Assembly (NCBI GenBank): GCA_008638375.1
Contig: CM018031.1
Span: forward strand, 13,012,062 to 13,076,061
Direction of reading: 5' to 3'
DNA length: 64,000 nt
DNA from: Nyssa sinensis
Taxonomy: Eukaryota > Streptophyta > Magnoliopsida > Cornales > Nyssaceae
Each line of letters opens with the position of its first letter. Position 1 is the stretch's first letter. The notes beneath the pieces are model-generated. The model did no database searches. It was not told where the DNA came from and worked only from the letters and a program-made list of their open reading frames with translations. Both the position numbers and the translations under genes were made by a program. Shown here piece by piece: positions 11,900 to 24,350 of the stretch.

Positions 11900-12539
11900 A
11901 GGCGATAGTATTACGCATGTCTGAGCATGAGGTGCGAGAGTTTGGAGAAATTTGTGATCGAAGCTTCATCTTATGCTCCAGTTAAAAATACATTCAATGT
12001 TGTAGTTTCTTTTAAGTTACAAGAATTACTTACTAAAGAAAAAAAAAGTTTCAAGAATTGATTGAAGGCCAGCAACTGAGAGCGAGAATCATGACAATTT
12101 CAATCTGAAGATCCTATAAATTGAACTGGTTGATGATCACGCAAATTTTCAGAATTGTCAACCATGAACTTTGAACACAGAAATCATTTGAGGCCCTTTT
12201 TGTGCAATATTGATCTCATGGAGGTAAGAATGTTTGAGCTTTGTTTTTGTTTTTCCCCCTCTTCGCTGCGTTTAAGGTACATATTATACTACTTTGCTCA
12301 ACTGGTTGCTGCTTCTAATACAATGGCATAGTTAAACTTGAAGAGAGCGACTTTCTTGCAGGGACTTCCTGTTCAGTACTAGATCTTACAACTCTGCAAT
12401 TGATTCATATTTGTCATTGTGGAGATTCTGATAAACAATCTGCCAAAATTAAGATATCAATTTGAGAACTGGAAGCATTAATTTCCTGAGTTCCAGAAAT
12501 TTACATTGATATGATCTGCCAAGAGGAAATTTTATAATG

Positions 12540-13220
12540 AGAAGACAATATATAATGCTTATATACAGACATAACATATAAGCAATAATAAACTTAACAA
12601 TGCTTTATCTTTATATCTTCAGAGAAATGTAACTTGACCCCTAAAAGATAAAAAGAAAATCTGGGAAGCAGAATCGTATCAACTTGGTGGCATGAACCTT
12701 ATGTAGCATAGATGCAATAACATTAAACAGATTCTGACTTCTTCATAAAAAACACTTCCACCTTCATATGGCTTCAAGAAACTTTGTGCCCCTGTAAATT
12801 GGACAAAAATCAGGTTCTTACCCTGCTTATGTTGGAACTAGTGAATTCCAATCTCAGAAAGTTTGCCTGTTAACTGCGAAGTGATTTGTCTCCTCATGCA
12901 TTCCTGCTCCAAGAAAGTTGTCTCTTACTGAAAGCAGTGTTAACTGTTAAGGCAACTTCTCTCATGGTCATTCTATCTCTTGGGCTTGCTGCTGAACATT
13001 TAACTCCAACTTGAAGCATTAGAATCAAGCATTCGATCTGTTTACTCGTCAAGCTACTAGAACGTTCAATTTTCATTTTCCTTTCTTCTATATTCTCATA
13101 TAGAAGGGATTCATCCACAATCACCATAACTCGTCCAGGCAATGCCATTTTAGCAAACGTGTGAAGGTTGAAATTGTCCTGGAACAATTCATTAGTAGGT
13201 CTTCTTGATCGGTCACACAA
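12540..13220 (-). pseudogene. Orphan kinase-tail fragment of an LRR receptor kinase
   Basis: The minus strand encodes only subdomains X-XI of a receptor kinase: RRPTNELFQDNFNLH, then VMVIVDESLL, then CSAASPRDRMTMREVA. The sequence starts abruptly upstream of that point, so the catalytic region is gone. A one-base shift after MREVALTVNTAF breaks the frame, and the expected tail (homologous to RDKFLG...MHEE) is found in another frame down to about 12858. Further down, 12540-12800 matches the 3' region of the neighbouring decayed gene (13240-13500), so the fragment came from a tandem copy of that 3' end. Not expected to be functional. Confidence 0.8.
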
Positions 13221-13537
13221 ATTTACATTAAGAATTTCTTACATGGAAAGATAATACATAGTAATGCTCGCAGACATGGATTATAAGCTATAAACAACTT
13301 AACTAAGCTTTATCCCAATTACATAGAGAAACATAACTTAAAGCTCCGAAAAACAAAAAATCTAGAAACATAATTAGATCAACTTATCTAGGAAACATAA
13401 CTTAAACCTAGTGTAGTATAGATGCAGTAATGCCAAGCAGATAATGGCTTCTCCACTAAGAGCTTCCACCTTCACACGGCTTCAAGAAAACTTCAGTTCT
13501 TGTGAAATAGACAAATATCAGGCTATTACCCCTCTAA

Positions 13538-14000
13538 TTTGTCAGCACCTTTTGTTTATATTTGTAAGAAAATAGGAAATTAGGAAGCAGAGAATATAAT
13601 TGAATTGTTTTGACTGTGTATTCAATTCAAATGTAATCGTTACATGGTTGCTCTTTTATAGAGCTGGAGTACAACGGAAATAGCAACAGAAGATCTAATC
13701 AGAAAAATCTATTTAAATTTAAAAGATAACAGAAAATAATGACAACAGAAAATCTATTTAAAATTTGAATGTCAGCAGAAGATAGAGAGCAGATCAGTAG
13801 AAAATCAGATCTTTGGTCTTCCTATTCTTCCTCCAGATTTTCCAATTTGAATGTCAGCAGAAGATGGAGAGCAGATCAGTAGAAAATCAGATCGTTGGTC
13901 TTCCTATTCTTCCTCCAGATTTTCCTCTTGTTGACTGCTACAGTTTCCATTGCTTGATTTGTTATGCATTTCCACATTTTCTTCTACAATATTAATATCA
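13538..14000. mobile_element. Probable insertion (solo-LTR-like) in the receptor-kinase 3' end
   Basis: Compared with the paralogous fragment at 12780-12870, the decayed gene carries about 460 extra bp here, between its last exon and its 3' region. Read on the minus strand it has a TATA-like phrase (tctataaaagagc). On the plus strand it has possible tg...ca ends (tgtcagcacc ... aatatca). It includes an 82-bp direct repeat. I could not establish a target-site duplication, so the class is uncertain. Confidence 0.4.
13763..13925. repeat. Direct tandem repeat, 82-bp period
   Basis: The phrase atttgaatgtcagcagaaga and the 70 bp after it occur twice in succession (from 13763 and from 13845), differing at only a few positions. 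It lies inside the insertion next to the receptor-kinase pseudogene. Confidence 0.85.
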
Positions 14001-14006
14001 GAAATT

Positions 14007-16904
14007 TCACCTGTTAACTGGGCTGCGAAGTTCCTCTTCATGCATTTCAATTCCAAGAAATTTGTCTCTAATTAATAGCAATTCCAAGGTAACCTCTCTC
14101 GTGTTCATTCTGTCTCTTGGAGATTCAGCTGAACATTTAACTCCAACTTTGAGTACAGAAATCAAGCATCCAATCTGTTCACTTGTCCAGCTGCTCAAGC
14201 TTTCAATAAGGTTTTCTGCTGCTCCTGTTTTCCCATGCAAAATTGATTGGTCCACAATCTCCATAACTTGTCCTGGCAATACCATTTTAGCAAACTTGTG
14301 AAGGTTCAGATCATCTTTGAATAGTTCATCAGTTGGTCTTCTTCCAGTGAAGATCTCCAACAAGAGTATGCCATAGCTGTACACATCTCCTTGGGTAGAT
14401 ACCTGACCATCCATGCCATACTCTGCAATTCACGGAACTCGAGCTCATACTGTCAGATGGTTGTATCAAGATTAATCTTTCATAAAACATAATGAAACTG
14501 AAAAATTGGACTACTTGAAAGTCAATATGTTATCATAGTATAAATATTATTAATTCAGGCACCTCTGTTTCAATGACTAGAGAACCACTGATGAATAACG
14601 AGAAATTCCCTTTATTGCAACAGGTAAAGAAAATGATTAAATTTCTGGGGAGGACAGCAATTTGAAAATGTTACCTGGTGCAGCATACCCAATAGTTCCG
14701 CTAATTGCAAGTGAGCTGAATTGATTCAAAGTAGCATCTTTACTCGATTTTGAAAGAAGCCTGGCCAAGCCAAAATCACTTACAGGAGCAGTCAGATCAT
14801 TGTCAAGAAGAACATTGCTTGGCTTTAGATCACAGTGAATGACAGGTGTTTGGCAGTGATGGTGAAGATAATGCAGAGCAGAAGCCACATCTATTGCAAT
14901 GTTTATTCTTTGGAGAAAACTTAAAATTTTCACCAGTTTCCATTCATCTTCTGGATGCAGCCACATCTCCAAGCTCCCATTCTGCATGAACTCATACACT
15001 AAAGCTTTGAAATCATTGCCCTCAAAATCAGAACTTTAGCAAGCAGTTAACACCTTAACAAGATTTCGATGCCGAATATTCCTCAAAGCTTGGCATTCGG
15101 CCATGAAACTCTTGGAAGCGGCTTGCTGTTTAGGGTTGAGTACCTTAACTGCTACAGTTTGCATTGAGGAGCTCCTCATAAGAAACCTTTGGGTAAAAGG
15201 GTCCAAAAGAAGGTGTTGAAAGAGGCTTCTTTGACTTCCTTATCCAGCAAAAAGAAATGGACGAAACCACTAAAGCCATGATTATGAACAAAGTGACACT
15301 GACTATCACCGAGATTAGCTTCAAGGAATTATGCTTTCTGGTCTTCTTAGATTGTTGCACAGAGCATCCTTGCAATTGTTCAGATATTCTGGAATTTGGC
15401 CAGACAAATTGTTGCGGGAAAGATCTAAATATTTCATACCTTTCAACTCATTCAAGGAATGGTTCCTTGAAAGAAGTTACCCTGCATATAGAGCTATTCC
15501 AAGGCCATACAACTCCCTAATGTGCTTGGTATCTCACCTGATAGTTTGTCATTTGAAATGTCCAGTGCTACAAGATTTTTCAAATTTCCAACCTCTGGTA
15601 GCAGAAAGCCGGTCAAGGAGTTGTCTGACAAGTTAAGGATAACAGAAAGAGATGAAAGCCCAATGAGTTGGAAGGGTATGGTTCCGTTAAATTTATTATG
15701 AGAAAGATCTACCTATCGCAGACTTTGACAGTTACCCATAATTGCAGGTATATTCCCCTCTAGATTATTATTATTATAATACAGTTCAGTCAATTGAGTG
15801 GGGTTACATAAGGAAGCCGGGATTGGCCCTGTCAATCGGTTTCCTTTCAAAGACAGTCCTGACAATTTTAAAAGTGTTCCAAATGAAGTAGGAATACTAC
15901 CTGTGAAAAGGTTATGCTGCATGCATAGGTTCATCAAGTTGAAAAGGTTTGCGATCCCTGTAGGAATGGTTCCACCAATTCTATTTTCTCCAAGTGTCAG
16001 CCATGACATTTGGGTTGAGAGATTGGTTATTGAGGTGGGCAATTCACTTACATAGGTTCATCAAGTTAAATTTTGTAGGTTTCCAAAACTCATAGGTATG
16101 TTTCCTGTGAAGTTGTTTACAGGGAGATCAAGATGTTGAAGATCCGAAGCATTGGAAAATGAAACCAGAATGGGTCCGGTGAATTTATTTTTTCCCAAAT
16201 AAAGAACTTGAAGATTTGGAAGAGCAAGGCCAATATCTGGCTGGAGGTTACCGTGAAATTTTTCAGAGACAAAGTCAGCATTTTCAGGGAAGAGAGGTTG
16301 TAAAGTGGAGGAGGAAATGCACCAGAAAGATTATTTACTTCCACTAGCAAATATTTCACATTTTTCATTTGGGCTATTGTTTTGGGGATTTCTCCCTCCC
16401 AAGTTGGTATCCTTTCTCAATATGTTAGTGAAAGCTGTTGGAGAGACGAAAGGTTTCCAATAGAAGCTGGTATCTTTCCTGAAAGATTGTTGTTGTTGAC
16501 AAATAGTGTCACAAGCTTTGACAAAGAGCCGAGTTCACTAGGAATTTGTTGCTTGAAATTGTTGTGATCGAGTGCAAGATTTTTGAGATTGGAACAATGA
16601 GAAAGATTGCTTGGAATGTCAACTTCTGATCCTTTAGGTCCAAGCCAGTGACCCTTTGGTGTTTGAGGCCACATGTGACCCCAGCCCACTGGCAGAATTG
16701 GATTGAACCATTCCAAGAGGCCAAGACTCGAAGAGAATAACCAGCCTTTTGGGACTTGAACTCGAGCAATGCAAGTTTGTCAGTTTCATTTCCAAGTGTG
16801 GCTGCTGAAACTGATGCTGGAACTGAAAAGTTCATGTTCAGAAGAATGATGGCAAGCAAAGTTAAGGGGAAGAATAGGTTTAAACTTGTAAGGAGAAGCT
16901 CCAT
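14007..16904 (-). pseudogene. Decayed class XII LRR receptor kinase
   Basis: Relic of a complete gene read from 16904 down. The signal peptide (MELLLTSLNLFFPLTLLAII) and WNGSIQFCQWAGVTCG cap are followed by LRRs that shift frame several times. About three repeats are missing near 16620, and the last LRRs before the membrane are also gone. The membrane segment (LKLISVIVSVTLFIIMALVV) is intact. The sequence then passes from SYEELLNA directly to TVAVKV in another frame, so the glycine-rich ATP loop is deleted. A stop (TAA near 15037) follows VLTAC. The rest keeps HCDLKPSN, VSDFGLA and GTIGYAAP, a splice donor after 14675, and a second exon (14422-14007) ending in VNR. With no ATP loop and several breaks it cannot make an active kinase. 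Its intron position matches the intact paralogue. Confidence 0.88.
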
Positions 16905-17705
16905 TTAGGATGGATGAAGTAGTTGCTCAGGGGAAAGGGAAGATGGGCAAAGGGTGTTGCATGTACATGTGTATCTAGATAATGAACTCAACAACATTTT
17001 CAAATGAATTACAATTCAAAAGATTAAAATACACTTTGCTTACAATTTCAAAAGAGTTAGATAATTAGTCCCTTCTGTAAACTATACAATTGCATAGAAA
17101 TGACTCGATCTTTTGTTGTGACTGAAAAAAGAAAAAGAAAATTCAGCTCTTGATATTTTATGGACTGAGTCAATAAAAGAAAAAAAGCAAAGAAAAGAAG
17201 AAAGATATCCTAGAAGTATGGATTACTCTCATCTAATTATCCTAAAACATTATTCCAAAAGTAATTTCCCAAATGACATGACATCATGAAATGGAAATGA
17301 TAACTACCTTTTGACAAAAACTTTTGGAAACGATAATTTTATTGGAAAAAGAGTATCAACAGGAATAAAAAAATTGTTTGCTTCATTAAATTCACAAATT
17401 CAGATGGTAGCAAGTGAAATCTCATACCATGAAATTAATTTTCAACTGTTATCTTACGTTATCTCTGTCCAGTTTTCAATTACTAGCGTCAAATCATGAA
17501 GATCAGCTCCAAGTGACTTAGGAGGCATGGTGCACTACTGTACATGTTTCTTCTAGTCAAAGGAAATTTTCTTCCTATACTAAATTTTACTCCCTGTATG
17601 TACCTGCCTCCAAAACTCTGGAATCTTTAAAAAACTCTGCTTCCGTAAGCAATGTCACTGGCAATGACAATGCACTACCTTATAATACTACTTTATATAT
17701 GTATT

Positions 17706-17741
<36 letters not shown>

Positions 17742-20700
17742 TTAGGTTCATCTGGTTCTTCTGTTTTCTCCAAATTGTTTTCAACATGAAGTTATCCATT
17801 ATTTTTGGAAGTAATGTTCTCGGCTTCTGTCACTGATATCAGCTCACAACTGCTCTATGGTTTCACAGCCTCTCAGTAAAATAATTGTTTCATCTAATTA
17901 TCGAGTTCACTATGTCACCTGTGGTGGTAGTTCAGTTGGAGACTGATCAAGTTAACCATCTCTAGAGCTATTTTTTACACTTCAGCTCAAACAAGTTGGA
18001 TAGAGCAAACTAAACCTTGACCTGCCAAACAAATTGGGAACTGTTCTTGATACTGTAAATTTTTTTTTGTTGTAAAGGAATTAACTTGGTTTCAAATCAT
18101 GCAGAGGAGCCTCATACAGGCATCACAAGTTGAGGAAGGTGATGTGAGAGAAATCTTGTGACTTGTGTATGTGTGTGTGTGTTTTTTGTTTCTAAGTTGA
18201 CTAGGCCATAGGCTTATATCCAATTCAAGAATCCACTTTAAATTCGTTTTAACAATAAAAAGGAAAGAAATCTTCTTTGAATCTAAGTTTCTTCCAATCC
18301 CCCCCTCCCCCCTTCTACAACTTGCGTAAATTCAGAAAATTCTTAACCATGTTTCCACAAAATCTCTGATGAGCAGTCATCCTGGGAGTCTCATTTTGGG
18401 CATGGTGTGGGAGGCTGGTGCTAGCATTTAACTTAAAACATGACCTTTGAAAACATAAGCAACGTGGTCTGGAAAATGATTGGTGATGATCAGCTGGAAA
18501 ACCCTTATGAAAACAATGTGAGGCCAAAATCATAGTTAGAAGAGAATAAACACTTCTAGATATATAAATTGATTTTTTAAAAAAAAAGATCAAGAAATTG
18601 GGGGAGAAATGAAAACCCAAGGAATATTTATGTCAAAAGGATTAAAAAGGAGTTAGAAACCTGGTAGAATTCTCAATTACTTGAGTATTATGAGTATATC
18701 AAGTCCGGAAGCAAGTTTTTTGGAAAAAAAATAAAAATTCTTAAGGCATTGACTCTAGGGAAGAGAGTTTATTGTGACTGCGTGAAACTTGCCGAGCATG
18801 CCCCAATCTACTTCAGCTGGCCTTGATGACTTGACACATAATTAACATTTGCCACAAGATAAAGTAAGATTTGGGTTGAAAAAACACAGGACAATGTGAT
18901 ATACATGTAAATGCATGTGTGACACACTAAGATTGTAACACGTACGTAGGTAGAAAGAGATTCATCTTACTTGGTTTGGAACCAAGCAATGTCCTTTTAC
19001 TAAAACCGTGTGAACTGCCAGTCGAACCTCCGGTTCGATTGAGGCGAACTGCGAGGTTTAGAGAGATTACATGTATGTGTAAATTTAGTTATTGGAAGTA
19101 TTGGAAATTTAGTTATTCTGAAGTGTAAATTTTATACAATTCACATCACATCAAGATTTAACCCATTTATTCATTATTGACATTCTTGTAGACAGTCCAA
19201 AAACTTGCTGCAAGAACTCAAGGATCTTGACCTACTTATAGCAGATATCAATTTGAGGAGCATCATTTTCATGAGAGAGAAATATTTACATCAAAATTTG
19301 AGTTTTATTCACCTGAAATCAAAGAAAAGCAAGTCTCTTTTTTTCCAGCGAAACATTACTCAGCAAAAAGATTTCAAGGGATTAAAAGGAAAAGAGGTAA
19401 GAAATATAATTTTATCAACATGGTAGCATGTGCATAAACATAGTATAGATACAGCAAAACCTTACATATGCATGCTTTATTGGCATTTTTTTCCCATCAA
19501 AATTTAGTTGCCAATCAACTATATATAGTTGGTTTATTAGTTGCAGTCTGCAATCCTGGTTGATGTCGAGTCTTGATATATTGCATTACCAGGGGCCTCA
19601 TTTTGGTCATATAGCCTCTCTTTAAAAAAAGAAAAAGAAAAAACTGATGCTTTGATGGGGGAACATCAAATAGTTGAAGCAGCTTCTGTAAATGGGATAT
19701 TCCTTGGGCAATGTAAGTCTGGAACTGTTGGCATAATTGAACATTTTAAGTTGGAATTTTTAAAGATAAAGCACATGTGATTCTATATCAACTATCTTCC
19801 AAATCTGGGGGAAAGAATAGTGTCTCAGAATTAAGAAAGAATATAAGTGATCCATTAAATTGGTCATAGCTAAATTGAGGTAAATTCCATTGCCTTGAGT
19901 TTCTTTGAGATAATTGTCACCCAAAAACCCAAGAAGGTTTGATCAAAGTTGGATGAGGTAGCATTCACAACAATCTTTCTGTGCATGCTAGCATTAGTAC
20001 ATAGATTTTCTGTTGGGATATTGGAACCAAACTCATTGTTTATGGAAGATGCCACTGCTTGTGTTTCTTATTACTGGTGAATATGAAGAGGGTCACTACT
20101 AAAAATTTAATGTGTCTAGAGTGAAATTATAGAGACAATCATGAATGTAGTTTCCTGAAATATCAAGAACTAATGCCAACTCCAGCTTGGCCAAGCAGGA
20201 ACTAATCTGATAAGTATAGAATATCTGCAATGTCTTTGCAGTACAGATAATTTAACTCAAAACAAAAGATATAAAATGAGAGGTGACCCTATGGAGGGTC
20301 CTGTGTTAAATCCTTCACATGGAACAAGTATAATTCAATTAAAAAACAAATTTTCAGTTGACAATTATCTGCCTACTTAATTGTTTTCCATTCACATCAG
20401 TAAAAATTTGGACTTCCACTAAATTAAAGGCCTCTTATTCTGATCCTGTAAATCAAAAACTGGATTGATTCTTTTCTCAAGTCCTGCATATGTCACAATG
20501 CTGCCAGACTGATTCGACTCGTATTGTTATGAAGTTGCTTGGGAACAAGTTATCAAACTCACAAGTTGTTTAATCTTCAAGGACAATTTCCCGTCTGTCT
20601 CCTCATGAATTACTAATAGCAGATACAAACTTCACAAGTGACAATTTCATGTGTCACAAAGGCATTTACAACAGCTTGGAATTGTCAATATTACTCTGAA

Positions 20701-20846
20701 AGGATTTTTGACAATGGGAAAAAATATACACATGCTCATAGTCATAAGCTATACTCAATAAAGCCCCCACATACATATATATGGTAAAAGATTATGGAAA
20801 GCAAAGAGACAACTTTGCTACATAATTTAGTATAGATACAATGGCA
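16905..20846. other. Intergenic DNA between receptor-kinase genes
   Basis: No gene recognised. It contains an (AT)n microsatellite at 17709-17738, a C-rich run near 18300, a short palindrome around 19023 (tcgaacctccggttcga) and scattered short open frames (for example 18315-18620, minus) without domain signatures. The stretch just below 20960 is the 3' region of the intact receptor kinase. Confidence 0.6.
17709..17738. repeat. (AT)n microsatellite
   Basis: Fifteen uninterrupted AT units in intergenic DNA. Confidence 0.95.
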
Positions 20847-23800
20847 TCACAAGGATCTTTCTCCTTCACATGGCTCTGAGAAACTTAAGCTCCTGCACAC
20901 AAGGTATAAGTCAGAGCCCTACTCTTTTTCAGTAATAGCTAAAAAATGCAAATTTTCAAATTTTTACCTTACAGCTGGGCTGCCGCTACTCATTCCAGAT
21001 TGAAGAAGTTTGTCTTTGATTGAAAATAGTTGCAAGGAAACCTCTCTCATGCTCATTCTGTCTCTAGGGGATTGAGCAGAGCATATAACTCCCAGTTGAA
21101 TTATAGAAGTCAAGCAATCAAACTGTTGGCCACTACAACCGCGCCAACTACTGAAGCTACTTTTTTCTGTTATCTCTTGGCTTTGCAGAGATTGGTCCAC
21201 AATTTGCATTACGCGCCCCGGCAGAACTGTTTTAGCAAAGTTATGAAGGTTCAAATCATCTTTGAATAGTTCATTTGTCGGTCTTTTTCCAGTGAACATC
21301 TCCAACAAGAGGATCCCATAGCTGTACACATCTCCATGAGTTGACACCCCACCCCCCATGCCGTACTCTGAATTTTAATGAAAATTCAGACTTATACAAC
21401 ATGAAATTAAAATGTTATGCAACTTATTGGGTAATTTAACAGTGATAATAATATAGATTTTTCATATTCAATGATCATAGCAACCCTATTCTATGAATGA
21501 AGAACCTCGTCCAGTGATTAAAAAAAAGGAAGCAAAATAAACCAAAAAATATTGAAAATTAAAGTGCACTTTATAAATTTTAGCATTTTTAAAAACTAAG
21601 AACAACTATAAATTAGTGTATTAATATTAATAATGGATGTAATTGAAAAGACTAATACCTGGAGCAGCATAGCCAATAGTTCCCTTAATTCCAGCTGAGC
21701 TGAAATGATTTAGAATGGTGTCTTTATTGGAGTTTGACAGGATCCTTGCCAAGCCAAAATCACTTACATGAGCAGTCAAATCATTGTCAAGAAGAACATT
21801 GCTCGGTTTAAGATCACAGTGAACTATAGGGGTTTGACACTGATGATGAAGATAATGCAATGCAGATGCCACATCTATCGCAATATTAATTCTTCGGAGA
21901 AGATCTAAATTTCTCCATCTTGCTTGTCCTGCTTCTGGATGAAGCCACTGCTCCAAGCTCCCATTTGGCATGAATTCATATACTAAAGCTTTGAATTCAT
22001 TTCCCCTGAAATCAGTACTTGAGCAAGCAGTTATAACTTTGACAAGATTTCGGTGCCTTATGTTCTTCAAGGCTTGGCATTCGGCCATGAAAGTCTTGAA
22101 AGCTCCTCGCTGTTGAAGGTTAAGCACCTTAACTGCAACAGCTGTTTCTTCTGGACCTAGAATTCCTTTATACACAGTGCCAAAATTGCCTGAGCCAATC
22201 AAATTTCCCAAAGAGAATCCACCAGTCGCATTGAGGAGCTCTTCGTAGGAAATCTTCTGGAATTCTCTCCCAAATGAAGATGTGGAAAGAGTTCTCTTCT
22301 TCACCTTTCTTGTCCAGTAAACAAAAATCATAAATAGCATGAGAGCTAAGCAAAAAGCAACAATGATAATCAGCACTATCAGTTTGAGAGCAGTATGTTT
22401 GCTAGGTTTCTTTCTCTCTGGTACAGGACATGGGTGCAGATGCAGCTCTTCAATGCCCCCACAAAGCTTGCTGTTGCCCAAGACTTCAACTGCACTAGCA
22501 TTTTTGAAGACTCCATCCACAGGTACCTCACCCTCAAGATTGTTGAAAGACAGATTCAAATATTGCAAATAAGAAAAATTCACCATATATATCGGAATTT
22601 GGCCAGATAAGTTGTTGCTGGAAAGATCTATATATAGAATACCTTCCAATCGACCTAAATCAGGAATGGTTCCTCGAAAGAAGTTGGCCTGAAGAGAAAG
22701 AGATTGCAATGACAAACAATTCCCTATTTCCCTTGGAATATCACCTGATAATTTGTTGAATGAGAAATCTAGTGAAACAAGATATGTCAAGTTTCCAATT
22801 TCTGATGGCAAAGAACCAGTCAAAAAGTTATCAGACACAATGAGCTCTTGCAACAAAGTTGAACCAAAAAGTGGCTTGGGTATGGTGCCATTGAATTTGT
22901 TAAGCCAAAGGTGTATGATTTGCAGGTTTGTGCAGCTTCCAAGAGTTGAAGGTATACTTCCTTCTAAGCTGTTATTATACAAATAAAGTACTGTCAGCAT
23001 AGTGATGTTTCCAAAGGAAGAGGGTATCTCTCCTGTGAATCTGTTTTCGCCCAACATCAGCACGTTCAAATTTGAAAGCTTCCCAATGGAGTCAGGAATA
23101 TTTCCTGTCAGCAAGTTTTGCCGGAAGCTAAGTTGATTTAAGTTAACCAGTCTTGAGATATCTGTAGGAATGCTTCCAATAATATTGTTTCCTTCCATTT
23201 GTAGCCATGTCAATTGGGTTGAGAGATTGGTCATTGAATTGGGCAACTCACCTCCAAAAGAATTAACGCTCAAGTCCAGCCTTTCTAGCTTGCTGCAATT
23301 GGTCAAAGAAGTGATAAAACTCAAATCATCAATCGAACTACTTCCAAGAGAATTGTTTCCAACGTTGAGCCACATTAAGTTCTGTAGACTTCCAAAACTC
23401 ATAGGCACACTTCCTGTGAATTTGTTGACAGGGATATCAATCTGTCTAAAATTTGAAACATTGGACAATGAAACTGGAATATCTCCTGTGAATTGATTTT
23501 CTCCAAGAAGAAGTATTTGGAGATTTGGAAGATCAAATCCCATATTGGGATTCAAATTACCAGAAAAATTATTTTGGACCAATGAAATTTTTTGCAGAGA
23601 AGAAAGATTGTAAAGTGAAGGAGGAAACGCACCAAAGAAGTTATTTTCTGATACTTCAAAAGCTTTCAGGCTAGTCATTCGGGTGATTGCATCCGGGATT
23701 TCTCCCTCCAACTTATTATCAACTAGTAAAAGATTTTGGAGCGAGGAAAGGTTCCCGAAAGAAGCTGGGAAACCTCCAGTGAGATAGTTGGTTTTGAGAA

Positions 23801-24350
23801 GTAGTACCACAAGCTTTGACAAAGAGCCGAGCTCAGAGGGAATTTGCTGAACAAGTCGATTGTACTGCAGATCAAGAATGATGAGATTGGAACAGTGAGA
23901 CAAATTGGCTGGAATTTCCCCGGTCAAAGAATTATGGCTCAAGTTCAAACTCCTAAGCCAAAACAGGCTACCAACGCTCGGGGGGATGACACCATTGAAG
24001 TAGTTGCTTGCAAGGTTGAGGGATTGAAGGAAGGAGAGATTTCCTATGTGTGGAGATATGGTTCCAGTCAATTTCTGCCCACGAAGGTCCAAGCCGGTGA
24101 CTCTTTGGTGCTTTTGGCCACATCTGACTCCACTCCACTGGCAGAAATTGAGAGAATCATTCCAAGAAGCCAATGGTCCAAGAGAATTCTGACTTATTTG
24201 GGACTTGAACTCGAGCAATGCAAATTTATCAGTGTCATTTCCTAGTGCGGCAGCGAAAGCAGATTTGGTATTTGACAATTGCAAGAGCAAGATGACGACA
24301 TGGATGGTTTGTGAGAAGAATAGGCTTACAGTCATTAGTGGAAGCTTCAT
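20847..24350 (-). CDS. LRR receptor-like protein kinase, class XII, non-RD
   Basis: Exon 1 runs 24350-21659 and exon 2 begins at 21367; GCTCCAG|GT and CAG|AGTACGG join in frame as AAPEYGM. The frame closes at 20964, or a splice at 20968|20892 adds a short third exon ending at 20847. The product of about 1,030 residues has a signal peptide, the cap WNDSLNFCQWSGVRC, about 22 LRRs (residues about 75-630), a membrane helix (about 655-678) and a kinase. Kinase motifs are IGSGNFGTVYKG (about 719-730), the VAVK lysine (about 741), HCDLKPSN (about 844) and SDFG (about 863). The catalytic loop has Cys-Asp in place of Arg-Asp, the non-RD form typical of FLS2, EFR and Xa21 innate-immune receptors. By family it should sit in the plasma membrane and sense an apoplastic ligand, which is unknown. 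It is the only intact member of the cluster. Confidence 0.93.

Noticed and set aside
19010..19075. Possible tRNA: ggttcgattg near a short palindrome
   Set aside because: No acceptor stem or anticodon arm can be drawn. Only the palindrome tcgaacctccggttcga is real.
23844..24245. 133-codon plus-strand frame
   Set aside because: Antisense shadow of the LRR region of the intact receptor kinase.
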